NCBI GenBank assembly: GCA_937871935.1
Contig: CALMQI010000249.1
Span: 1 to 35,978 of the forward strand
Length of the DNA: 35,978 nt
Source of the DNA: an uncultured Burkholderiales bacterium
GTDB taxonomy: Bacteria; Pseudomonadota; Gammaproteobacteria; Burkholderiales; Burkholderiaceae_C
Reading direction: 5' to 3'
Numbering within the stretch: the stretch's first letter is position 1; every line of letters begins with the position of its first letter. The notes beneath the pieces were generated by a model, which saw only the letters and a program-made list of their open reading frames with translations, was not told where the DNA came from and did no database searches. Of this stretch, positions 1 through 7,841 are shown one piece after another. The position numbers were made by a program, and so were the translations under genes.

Positions 1-1005
1 CACTTCCGCAGCAGCACGGCGCCGCGCGAAAACGCATCCGGCATCCTTCAAACCTGGTCCGCCACCAGCACCCGCGGAGCCGCTTGGGGCCTGCGCACGC
101 TCGCTCATGCCGCATGCATCACACCCGACAGCGACTCAACACTTCGCACGGAATTCCTGACCGCCTACGCCGCGAACATCAACAGGCACCATGCCGACTA
201 CGTGGCCGGTTCGAACAGCACGCTCGGCTGGATGCAGCCTTATACAAACTACTACGCATCGGTGAGCCAGAATGCGGGCGCTGGAAGTACCGCCACATCT
301 ATCGTCCTGCCGGGAGGCACCGACAGTACAGACGACTACTACAACAAGGTCTTCAGCAACGGGACACGTTGGACCGTCACGATCGGCGGTCAGACGCGCG
401 ATGTTGTCGATTGGGTCGGCGCCACGAAGACCGCCACGGTATCGCAGGCGTTCTCGGCGACGACTGCGAATCAACCGTCAGTTCTGCGCTCGAATCATTG
501 GTACGAGGGCGCATGGCAGCAGGATTTCTACACCGCGGCGCTCGGCTACTCAGTTTGTCTCGGATTGAGTCTTGACAGCGCCACGCTTGCCAAGCAGGCC
601 GAGTTCTTCGCGTGGAAAGCCAAGAGCGTCGTTGGGCGTTTCGGAGGTCTCGGTGCTTCCGAGTACCTATACCGCGATGCGGCCAGCTACAACGTGGCCG
701 TGGCCGAGTCCGACTCATGGGCGTCGTGGTATTCGGATTGGGGCAAGATCTGGACCGACACCCGGATCTACAACCCCTACGGGAACGCGCTGAAGGAGAT
801 CGGTGACGGCTCGCTGCGCGGCTCGATTTCGGCCACAGCCTTCTGGGGCAATCTCCAGCCTGCGCTGGCCTATGCGGTCCGCTTCGGCGTGAATGGCGCT
901 GACGCTGCCGTGTCCAGAATGAAGAGCGCGCCGAATTGGGCCGCCGTGCTCGTACCGGACTTCAATGCGAACCCGGTGTGGGCCGTGCGCGCTGCTACAC
1001 CGTAG
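1..1005 (+). CDS. C-terminal part of an unrecognised, probably secreted protein (5' end outside window)
   Basis: The frame is open from the first base of the window to a TAG stop, giving 334 residues of a longer protein whose start lies to the left. No family is recognised with certainty. The residues are rich in Trp, Tyr, Ala and Ser. Alternating helical stretches such as AWGLRTLAHAA near residue 33 and NHWYEGAWQQDFYTAALGYS near 165 recall alpha/alpha-toroid proteins of the polysaccharide lyase and glycosidase type, but no catalytic motif could be assigned. There is no C-terminal PEP-CTERM signal or membrane anchor. The next gene on the same strand is a secreted TPR protein, and the polysaccharide locus starts right after it, so a role in extracellular polysaccharide handling is plausible. 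That role is inferred from context alone. Confidence 0.7.
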   Translation, partial: HFRSSTAPRENASGILQTWSATSTRGAAWGLRTLAHAACITPDSDSTLRTEFLTAYAANINRHHADYVAGSNSTLGWMQPYTNYYASVSQNAGAGSTATSIVLPGGTDSTDDYYNKVFSNGTRWTVTIGGQTRDVVDWVGATKTATVSQAFSATTANQPSVLRSNHWYEGAWQQDFYTAALGYSVCLGLSLDSATLAKQAEFFAWKAKSVVGRFGGLGASEYLYRDAASYNVAVAESDSWASWYSDWGKIWTDTRIYNPYGNALKEIGDGSLRGSISATAFWGNLQPALAYAVRFGVNGADAAVSRMKSAPNWAAVLVPDFNANPVWAVRAATP

Positions 1006-1161
1006 CCTAGTGCTCGACAGCGCGTAAGCGCAGGGGCCGGCAATGGCTTCTTCGGTGGCCGAATCGTGTTGGGCTATATTCGTTGCACCGCAAACACTCC
1101 TCACTCGGTTTGCCGAGCGCACGCGGCTCAACCAGCGGCGGGCGGCCGTGAGGTTTCCAAG

Positions 1162-1905
1162 ATGCATAACCAGCCTCCTGCCAGAAATCTGCTCGCGATG
1201 TTCGCGCTGCTAGTTCTGACAGGCGCACCGGCACACGCTCCGGCGCAGGTGTCTCCGGCCATGTGCGGTTCGCTGCAGTCGTCTTTCGGCCCTTACGACT
1301 ACCGCCCCAACAAGTTCTCTCCCGAAGACGGTAAGTATGAGGCGACGCTCCAGATCGTAGAGCGGTTCCATTTCACAGCCCCGGTCGAGAACTTGATTCG
1401 CGGAGCGTCGACCACCCGGCCTGGCGGCGACATCGAGTACACACTAAAGGCGTTTCCGAACCACCATCGAGCGCTGATTTCAGTGCTGCGGCTGTGGGAG
1501 CGCGAGAAGAAGCAGCCTCGCCTGGACCAGATGAGCCTTCCGCTGGAGTGTTACTTCGAGCGCGCGGTGCGCTTTCGGCCAGATGACAATGTCGCGCGCC
1601 TGCTGTACGCAACCTTCCTGCTCAAAGACAACCGCAAAGATGATGCAGTCACGCATCTAGAGATTGCTAGGGTGTCGGGGGAAGACAATGCGTTCACGCA
1701 ATACAACATTGGCTTGGTCTATGCCGATGCGGCGATGTACGACGAAGCTCTCCGGCAGGCGCACCGGGCCATGTCGCTAGGGCTAGCGAGACAGCACTTG
1801 GCAGATCGATTGAGGAGCGTTGGCCGCTGGAAGGATCCCGGCGAATTGGCCCCAATGACGCCGATGAATCCCGCATCTGCCGCGGCGGTCTCCGGCGGAG
1901 ACTAA
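1162..1905 (+). CDS. Secreted tetratricopeptide-repeat protein
   Basis: This 247-residue protein begins with a signal peptide: an Arg, a hydrophobic run LLAMFALLVLTGAP, then an AHA-type cleavage region near residue 25. The start at 1162 (MHNQPPARN) is chosen because the signal peptide follows directly and an AGG lies about 8 nt upstream. The frame stays open back to 1066, but that extension would bury the signal. After a CGSLQSSFGPYDYR segment near the mature N-terminus, the C-terminal half holds two to three TPR-like helix pairs (FERAVRFRPDDNVARLLYAT, then TQYNIGLVYADAAMYDEALR). Similar periplasmic TPR proteins occur beside polysaccharide loci in Burkholderiales (general recollection). The partner is unknown. 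It ends convergently against the asparagine-synthase-like gene. Confidence 0.8.
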   Translation: MHNQPPARNLLAMFALLVLTGAPAHAPAQVSPAMCGSLQSSFGPYDYRPNKFSPEDGKYEATLQIVERFHFTAPVENLIRGASTTRPGGDIEYTLKAFPNHHRALISVLRLWEREKKQPRLDQMSLPLECYFERAVRFRPDDNVARLLYATFLLKDNRKDDAVTHLEIARVSGEDNAFTQYNIGLVYADAAMYDEALRQAHRAMSLGLARQHLADRLRSVGRWKDPGELAPMTPMNPASAAAVSGGD

Positions 1906-1916
1906 GGCGCGCCTTA
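1903..1916. repeat. 14-bp perfect palindrome carrying both convergent stop codons
   Basis: TAAGGCGCGCCTTA is its own reverse complement. The left TAA is the stop of the + strand TPR gene. The right TTA, read on the - strand, is the TAA stop of the asparagine-synthase-like gene. Only 8 bp lie between the two genes. An RNA from either strand could form the same short GC-rich hairpin, but there is no T tract on either side, so it is not a standard intrinsic terminator. Confidence 0.6.
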
Positions 1917-3635
1917 AGGAGCCGCGATCCGGTGAGCCGCGCACACCGGCCCGATGGGCTTGAGGAGGTGTCCGTACTGGCTCCAGCCCAGCAGTCCGGC
2001 CGTCGCTGCAACTGTTAGGTTCGCCCGGCTAAGCACATCCGACGGGAAACGCGAGGAGAGCACGAAGCGCAGGCTTCGCATCATGCGCTCGCGCACGACG
2101 CCCCGCTCGGCCTTGCGGTCGGACCAACCTTCCTGCCACTGCAACCGCCCAGACTCCGGCGCCGACACGGGACAAGGCGCATGGCCGGGGTACACCTGCC
2201 ATGGCACCTGGCCAAGACCGAAGGGCTGCCGCGCCATAATGCGGTTGTACAGCCGGTGCAGGAGGAACGGGTCCACCGGACTGGCGCAAACAGCGGTAAC
2301 GAACCGACCGTCGAAGAACGGCAACACCATATCGAGCATGTGCAGGTGCAACTGCTCGAAGTGCTCCGTCAAGTGACGGCGCTGGTCGTTCAGCATGAAG
2401 AAGAGGTGAGCGTTCCTCCCCGCCTCGACACCGTTGCGCGAGCGCAGGTCCTCAAAGATGCCCTGCAGCGGCAGATCGGCAAGCTCGCGATGCTTGTAGA
2501 CAAAGCTGCGAGCCGAGACTTGGTAGCGATTGGCGGTCTGGATCAACTGTGCGGCTCGGGCAAGGTCACCGGACCGAGCCAACCTGACGATCTCTTCGTT
2601 AAGGTAGACATGACCCAGGCCTACGCTGCCACCGTCGCCCGACCACACGAGCCGCACCTTCTGCGGACTCTGTCCGGTACGCGCGAGGTCGGTGTCCCAG
2701 GCTTTAAATGCACGGTCGCGCCGCGCCAGAAAGTCGAGGCCCTCGTCGTCGAAGGTGAACAGTCGCGTCCCAGTCGCGGCGGCCGCCATGCGGCCAAATA
2801 GAAGGTCCTGCGATCCCGGCGGTGCGAAGTTCAGCGCAAAGACGTTGACCTCCCGCCTCCGTAGCCGCGAAACGACTAGCCGCGAGTCCATGCCTCCGGA
2901 CAGAAAAGCGAACGCGCGATCCTGTCCGTATAGCCGTGAGTCCACGGCGCAATTGAAGGCATCGGTGATGTACTCCGGCAGTTCCGCGTCCGGAACGCCG
3001 TGCGCCGGGAGATTGGTCCAGTCACAGTAGCGGCGAACCACTGGTGCGTGAGCCGTCAAGTCGATATACTCGCCCGCCCCCAGTGTGCGCACCGCCGCCG
3101 TGACGGTCCTGTCGGCCAAAGGCGCGCCGAACGCACAGGTCTCAACAACGCCGCGCAGGTCGGGTACCGCCGGGATCGTCGGTATCGCCGATAGCGCCCA
3201 AAACACGGTGGAGACATAGACCGTGCGGCCCGCTTGCGCCCAATAGATCGGACGAACTCCCAATTTGTCGGTCGCCGCCACCATTGCGCCACTTGGGTCC
3301 CACGCGAGAGCAGCGAACGTACCTTGCGCGTTGGTCAGCGTCAGGCCCGGCGAGCGCAAAACCCCTTCGAGCAAGTGCGCCACTGCGTCACCGCGCGGCA
3401 CCGCTTCGCCGCCAACCGCCAGCACGGGATCGCCGACCACGGCGCACCGGCAATCATCGGTCGCATGAACAGAGTCACCCGGCCAAAGCCCACTATCCCA
3501 GAATGCGACTGCGACCCGGTCGGTGGCGAAGCGTGTGACTGCGCCTGCGGGCGACAGCGCCGAGGCCAACTGATCCCCTGTCGCCGGATCGAGGTTGACG
3601 CCGGGAGGCGTCCATGCAGCGACAAAGTGACTCAT
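1914..3635 (-). CDS. Asparagine-synthase-like amidotransferase lacking the N-terminal cysteine
   Basis: The 573-residue product has a class II glutaminase-like N-terminal half (about 1-195, with ATDKLGVRPIYW near 121-132) and an asparagine-synthase ATP-pyrophosphatase half. The latter has the PP-loop SGGMDS at 246-251 and a later WSGDGGSVGLG segment matching the SGDGGDE region of the family. Mature asparagine synthase B needs Cys as its first residue after Met. Here the N-terminus is MSHFV, so glutamine hydrolysis in the usual way is not expected. Either free ammonia or another amine is used, or the enzyme makes a different ligation, as in beta-lactam synthetase relatives. The gene starts 3 nt after the flippase stop, so the two are surely co-transcribed. 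This suggests the enzyme modifies a sugar acid or lipid-linked repeat unit; the substrate is not predictable. Confidence 0.85.
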   Translation of the reverse strand: MSHFVAAWTPPGVNLDPATGDQLASALSPAGAVTRFATDRVAVAFWDSGLWPGDSVHATDDCRCAVVGDPVLAVGGEAVPRGDAVAHLLEGVLRSPGLTLTNAQGTFAALAWDPSGAMVAATDKLGVRPIYWAQAGRTVYVSTVFWALSAIPTIPAVPDLRGVVETCAFGAPLADRTVTAAVRTLGAGEYIDLTAHAPVVRRYCDWTNLPAHGVPDAELPEYITDAFNCAVDSRLYGQDRAFAFLSGGMDSRLVVSRLRRREVNVFALNFAPPGSQDLLFGRMAAAATGTRLFTFDDEGLDFLARRDRAFKAWDTDLARTGQSPQKVRLVWSGDGGSVGLGHVYLNEEIVRLARSGDLARAAQLIQTANRYQVSARSFVYKHRELADLPLQGIFEDLRSRNGVEAGRNAHLFFMLNDQRRHLTEHFEQLHLHMLDMVLPFFDGRFVTAVCASPVDPFLLHRLYNRIMARQPFGLGQVPWQVYPGHAPCPVSAPESGRLQWQEGWSDRKAERGVVRERMMRSLRFVLSSRFPSDVLSRANLTVAATAGLLGWSQYGHLLKPIGPVCAAHRIAAP

Positions 3636-3638
3636 GAA

Positions 3639-5111
3639 TCATCCAGTTGCGTTCGCGATGCTCGCGCGTCTACTGCCAGCGAATAGCACCAGCAGAGATC
3701 GGGCGCTTTCCTTATCGAAGAGCCAGAGACTTGCCAAGTACGTTCCAGCACCCACCAGTGCAAGAACGCCGACGCCCACTATTGTGCCTGCGCGCGCATC
3801 GAGAACGTGAGCTGCCAAGTGGATCGCTGCCGCCATCGCCAGACTGATGACCACCGGTGGGGCGAGCGCGCGCGCCACGCCGCCGACGCCAAAGCCAAGA
3901 TGGACCGACGCCCGCCGCAGGTTGAGCAACATGAGCGTTGGCAGCCCGGCCAGCCACGCTGCCGCGAGACCGACGGCGCCAAATTGCCCACCCGCCAGAA
4001 AGCAAAGCGGAAGTATCGCGATGCCCGTTAAGGTGTTGCGCAGGTCGACGCCAGCCTCACCAAGCGCCTGCATCGCGGTCGACAGCAGCACGCTGACAAG
4101 GCGCAAGGGCAGCGCGATGCAGACGAGCTGCAGCGGCGCAACGGCACCCGCCCAGGAATCTCCGAGCAAGACCGGCACCAGCCAGGGTGATAGCGAACCC
4201 AGGCCCCAGAGCATGGGAATGACGACATGGCCGACGAGCCGCAACCCCTTTTGCAGCGCGGGGGTCAGCGGTGCCTCGTCGGACCGCGCGATCTCCGCGA
4301 TGGCCGGAAAGGCAACCGTGTTGAGGACGCTCATCAGCTTGGTCATCGGCATCAGAGCCAGATGCATCGCGATGGAGTACGTACCAAGCTCTGATTTCGT
4401 GAGCAATCGCGCTCCAATCACGACGTCGGCCTGCCCGAAGACGAAGCTCGCCGCTCGAGAGACCGCGACCTTAAGGCCAAAATCGAGCATGCGCCGAGCT
4501 TGTGCCACGTTCAGGCTCGGCCAGAGGCGTTTTCGCCAGGACAGATACACCAGCACGGTTCTCATCGCCGCAGCCGCGAGCGGCCCAAGAACCAGCGACC
4601 AAACGCCGTACCCTGCAAGCGCCAGCATCACCGTCGTCACGGTCGCTAGCAAGCCTGCCGCCAGCTCGATCACCGAAAGACGCACGAACGACATCTCACG
4701 GCGAAGAAAGGCATCCGGAACCGTGGCCACCGATGTGAGAACCAACGTCAGCGAGGCTGCTTGTATCAGCGGCGCGACTTGCGGTGCGGAGTAGATCTCG
4801 CCAAGCCACGGTGCGATGGCCGCCAGCGCAATGGCGCACATAGCCGAGAACGCGATCGAGGCCCCGAACACGCTGCGGACTTCGGCTTCCGTCGGCGAGT
4901 GCGCCTGCACGATGGCGGCCCCGAAGCCTAGCTCCGCCACCATCGTCACCAGCGTCAACACGGCGGTCGAGATCGCGACGAGTCCGTAGTCCGCCGGCGA
5001 CAGCAGCCGCATGACCCAGATTGTGCCGACCCAAGAGACCAATTGCCCGATCAGCCGTGCCGCAGCGAGCCAACGAATGCCTGACTGAAGCCGGGTCAGT
5101 GTTAGTTTCAC
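3639..5111 (-). CDS. Polysaccharide flippase, Wzx-like (MOP superfamily)
   Basis: This is a 490-residue integral membrane protein with about 12-14 hydrophobic segments. It opens with a segment typical of the polysaccharide synthase/flippase family (SGIRWLAAARLIGQLVSWVG, then the PADYG turn at about 39-43). The family moves undecaprenyl-pyrophosphate-linked repeat units across the inner membrane. The GTG start at 5111 fits the usual short cytoplasmic N-terminus, though no strong ribosome-binding site precedes it. It heads a two-gene unit with the asparagine-synthase-like gene 3 nt downstream and has about 200 nt of non-coding DNA in front. It is the only flippase in the window, so it is the likely transporter for the XrtA-type locus further right (inference). 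Confidence 0.88.
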   Translation of the reverse strand: MKLTLTRLQSGIRWLAAARLIGQLVSWVGTIWVMRLLSPADYGLVAISTAVLTLVTMVAELGFGAAIVQAHSPTEAEVRSVFGASIAFSAMCAIALAAIAPWLGEIYSAPQVAPLIQAASLTLVLTSVATVPDAFLRREMSFVRLSVIELAAGLLATVTTVMLALAGYGVWSLVLGPLAAAAMRTVLVYLSWRKRLWPSLNVAQARRMLDFGLKVAVSRAASFVFGQADVVIGARLLTKSELGTYSIAMHLALMPMTKLMSVLNTVAFPAIAEIARSDEAPLTPALQKGLRLVGHVVIPMLWGLGSLSPWLVPVLLGDSWAGAVAPLQLVCIALPLRLVSVLLSTAMQALGEAGVDLRNTLTGIAILPLCFLAGGQFGAVGLAAAWLAGLPTLMLLNLRRASVHLGFGVGGVARALAPPVVISLAMAAAIHLAAHVLDARAGTIVGVGVLALVGAGTYLASLWLFDKESARSLLVLFAGSRRASIANATG

Positions 5112-5310
5112 AAAGTCGCACAGGCACCGACGTTGCCGCTCGACGCACCCTGGCGCATCGGCTCAAGCACGCACAGCCGACACCCGCCGATGCGAAAGCT
5201 CCCACCAACTGGAGCACAGTATCGCGGAGCGTGAGAGCACAGTCCGGATTTGGGTGCGCGGGATGGCACGCGACGGCGAGCAACGCGCACACGGTAGCTC
5301 TGCGCGGCTC
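5112..5310. promoter_or_regulatory. Non-coding gap upstream of the flippase, with a 9-bp inverted repeat
   Basis: This 199-nt gap separates the epimerase stop from the flippase start. Both genes point left, so it should hold the promoter of the flippase unit, the terminator of the preceding unit, or both. The clear structure is an inverted repeat, CGCATCGGC at 5154-5162 and GCCGATGCG at 5186-5194, with 23 nt between the arms and about 43 nt upstream of the GTG start. No convincing sigma-70 hexamers or T-tailed hairpin were found. It could be an operator or a leader hairpin. Confidence 0.4.
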
Positions 5311-6501
5311 TCAGGCCGAGTAGAGTCGGCTTGCCAGGAACCATTCAGGCCCGCCGTGGCCGTACATGCTTCGGTACCACCGCCGGAAGTCCTCCATGCT
5401 CGTGCGGAAGTCGATCGGGGGGGCAAAGCCCATGCGCTTCCGGATGAGATCGTCGCGGTGGCGCACGGTGCGCAGCTGCTGAGCGCACATCCCGAACTGC
5501 AGTCCAGCCAGCATGTCCACCAACTGGACCGGTGTCGTCCCCTCGATACTGCGGCGAATCTGTCCCTCAAGCTTCGAGCCCAGCATGGCGACACTTCGGC
5601 GGGCGAATCTATCAACACGCTCCAGTAGCGGGTCTTGTCTTAGCGCTTCCCGAACATCGCTGGAGATCAGATGCTTGAGCGCCCCCCGGAGCGTCGCGGG
5701 GCGCTTCGCCTGTTGGTCTCGGATACGCCGCATCAGCACCGTCTTGTCGATACGACGGACACTTTCGACTCCCGTGAGCGGCAGAAGTTCGTCGACAACA
5801 TCCTTCCATCGCGTATCGGAACCGTCGGTCACGAACATGCGGGTCGCATCGGCTACGTGGTCCGGAGCGATGAACGCAGATTCAATTGCAGCGGCCAGGG
5901 TGCGAACGTCGACGATGTTGCAGGGGCCTTCGCCGTCTCCCACTAGCCCGAATGATCCCTTGCGAAGCCCGTCCACCATGCCGCAAAGGTACATTGAGAA
6001 CGGACCTGTAATGTTCGGCGGACAGAGAATGATGGACGACAAGCCTTGACGAGATGCCGCTGCAACCATTTGATCTTGCTCAAGTTTCATTCCACCGTAC
6101 GTGTCTTCCGGCTGAGTTGCGTCCACCGGCCCGCTCTCACTTTCGGCCGCGGCCGCTGGCGGGTCGCCGTACACCAGTACGCTACTAAGATGCACGAATC
6201 GCCGCACGCCCACATCCTTGCATTCCGACAGAACATTGGAAAGGCTGTCGATCATCACATCGCGGCCCCCGCGCGTGCAATTCACGACGTGAGTGGCTCC
6301 CCTGAGCACCTCGCGTAGGGCTCTGCGATCCGCGATGTCGACCTGCGCAAGGTGCCGGCCATGGCGCGCTAGCCGCCATGCGCTTCCGGCACTGTGGATG
6401 ACCGGCACGACGTCCCAGTCAGCGCGTCGAATCATGCGTTCGGTCAGCGTGGTGCCGACGAATCCGGACGCACCAAGCACCACGAGTCGATTGCGGCTCA
6501 T
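5311..6501 (-). CDS. NAD-dependent epimerase/dehydratase (extended SDR) with a long C-terminal extension
   Basis: The 396-residue product starts with a Rossmann fold carrying GASGFVG at 10-16. It has HLSSVLVYGDP at about 104-113 and the catalytic pair YGGMK at 135-139, the YxxxK signature of SDR sugar-nucleotide epimerases and dehydratases. The SDR body ends near residue 230. About 160 further residues are basic and helical (RRIRDQQAKRP, then a Trp/Tyr-rich tail DFRRWYRSMYGHGGPEWF), which is not usual for GalE-type enzymes. The start at 6501 (MSRNRLVV) is chosen because its ATG overlaps the oxidoreductase stop as ATGA, a typical coupled junction. The pair probably makes or modifies a nucleotide sugar or a lipid-linked sugar; the exact reaction is unknown. 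Confidence 0.85.
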   Translation of the reverse strand: MSRNRLVVLGASGFVGTTLTERMIRRADWDVVPVIHSAGSAWRLARHGRHLAQVDIADRRALREVLRGATHVVNCTRGGRDVMIDSLSNVLSECKDVGVRRFVHLSSVLVYGDPPAAAAESESGPVDATQPEDTYGGMKLEQDQMVAAASRQGLSSIILCPPNITGPFSMYLCGMVDGLRKGSFGLVGDGEGPCNIVDVRTLAAAIESAFIAPDHVADATRMFVTDGSDTRWKDVVDELLPLTGVESVRRIDKTVLMRRIRDQQAKRPATLRGALKHLISSDVREALRQDPLLERVDRFARRSVAMLGSKLEGQIRRSIEGTTPVQLVDMLAGLQFGMCAQQLRTVRHRDDLIRKRMGFAPPIDFRTSMEDFRRWYRSMYGHGGPEWFLASRLYSA

Positions 6502-7553
6502 TGGATCTCTCCCGCGAACGACTCCCAACGACTAGGAAGTGCGCTTCTGTGCTCGTAGAAGCGCTGCAAGAGTTCCATCAACAGCAGCGCCTGAGCACCG
6601 TCGACTTCGGGATCCCGATCGTTTCTGCATGCGTCCACGAAGTCCCAAAGCATGCGCTGGCTCGGATCGAATCCCTCTGGAAAGCACGCGTCCGACGAGC
6701 CGATGATTTCCGAACGGATTCCGTGTTTCCCCGAATCGAATACCGTGATCCGGTCGTTGAAGCCGTCTCGAAGCATAACGACGCCTGCGTCGGTTTCCAG
6801 CACCAGACCGGCCGGAAGTGGAACGCACTTGGAGTAACGCATCACACCCGACAGCATGCCGGACTCGGGGCGATTCCACGCAACTTGCGCCTCGCAATGC
6901 GACTCCGGCCCCTCGGCTGCATCGTCTGTCAACGAAACGGAATCCGGCATACCCCACATCCACAGCAACCTGTCGAGGAAGTGCGTTCCCGTCACCACGA
7001 GCACTCCGCCGCCGATTGAAGAGCGCCGCAGGGTGTATGCCGACATGGCCGGCCAGCCGCCCGCGGTGCCGAACTGGTGATAGAAGCGATGAACGCGTCC
7101 GAAATAGCGGTCGCGAAGGAGGCGCGATAGGAGCCGGGGACCGTCCAGAAACCGTTGGTAGTGCCCGAGAGCCACCTTGGACTTTCCCTGGCTGGCAGCA
7201 GCCAAGATCTCATGTGCTTCAGCGACAGTGGTCGCGATCGGCTTCTCGATCAGCGTGGAGATTCCCGTGGCCAGTAGGGGTACCGCTACGTCGCGGTGCG
7301 TGTGATTGGGCGTTGCGATCACCGCACCATCGCACATCCCAATGAGGTCGCGGGAGTCGGTGATCGCGCGCGCATCGAGTCCGTAGTCTTCGACGAGCGC
7401 GCGCGCGCGCTCCACCACCGGGTCGACGATCGCAATCACCCGTATTCCAGGGATGGACAACGCATTCGGAACGTGGGTGTTTCGCGTAATCAGCCCAGCT
7501 CCAACGATTGCAAGCCGAAAGGCGGGTTCAGCGTCGGAGGGATTCGGGATCAT
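6498..7553 (-). CDS. Gfo/Idh/MocA-family NAD(P)-dependent oxidoreductase
   Basis: This 351-residue protein has an N-terminal Rossmann fold (AIVGAGLITRNTH, GAG at 18-20), an ATPNHTH segment at about 80-86 and the family signature EKP at 103-105. The C-terminal alpha/beta domain (GGGVLVVTGTHFLDRLLWMWG) contributes the substrate site. The family oxidises or reduces sugars and nucleotide sugars, for example at C3 of UDP-sugar acids. The ATG at 7553 is preferred over the 18-residue longer reading because the Rossmann strand follows closely. The stop overlaps the start of the epimerase gene (ATGA). It is first in the leftward unit and diverges from the glycosidase lipoprotein gene across about 290 nt. 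Confidence 0.9.
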   Translation of the reverse strand: MIPNPSDAEPAFRLAIVGAGLITRNTHVPNALSIPGIRVIAIVDPVVERARALVEDYGLDARAITDSRDLIGMCDGAVIATPNHTHRDVAVPLLATGISTLIEKPIATTVAEAHEILAAASQGKSKVALGHYQRFLDGPRLLSRLLRDRYFGRVHRFYHQFGTAGGWPAMSAYTLRRSSIGGGVLVVTGTHFLDRLLWMWGMPDSVSLTDDAAEGPESHCEAQVAWNRPESGMLSGVMRYSKCVPLPAGLVLETDAGVVMLRDGFNDRITVFDSGKHGIRSEIIGSSDACFPEGFDPSQRMLWDFVDACRNDRDPEVDGAQALLLMELLQRFYEHRSALPSRWESFAGEIQ

Positions 7554-7841
7554 GTTGTTGTTCAACGGTAGGATCCTAGATGTTATCCCGGGACATCGAA
7601 TGCACAATTGCTTGCAATGGGTGCGGTTGGCGCTCGCACAGACTAGTGCTCGCTAGTCACCGCCCCCCGGAGGTAGGTGTTGGACGTCGACGGGCAAGTC
7701 CACACCGGCGATTGGCGTAAAACTCGACCCTTCGCACGGACGGAGAGTGTCGCGATCAACCTCTTGACATTCAGCCTACGTACATCGATCCGGGCCACTT
7801 GTCGATGGTATCTATGATCCCGGACCGGTAGACTTGACGCT
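7554..7841. promoter_or_regulatory. Divergent intergenic region with a short dyad
   Basis: About 290 nt lie between two divergent genes, so promoters in both directions are expected. A symmetric element GACTAG / CTAGTC sits at 7641-7646 and 7653-7658 around a 6-nt spacer and is a reasonable operator candidate. On the + strand a TTGACA at 7764-7769 could be a -35 box, but no good -10 follows at 16-18 nt. A TATGAT at 7813-7818 lacks a matching -35. No terminator or RNA gene is visible. Confidence 0.35.

Noticed and set aside
3847..4794. 315-residue + strand open frame
   Set aside because: It is antisense to the flippase, has no recognisable domain, and is a by-product of high GC.
1007..7652. 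10-mer CTAGTGCTCG at 1007-1016 and again at 7643-7652
   Set aside because: Only two copies noticed, one inside a dyad and one not; likely chance.
7764..7818. TTGACA and TATGAT as a sigma-70 promoter of the glycosidase gene
   Set aside because: The two boxes are 43 nt apart and neither has a correctly spaced partner.
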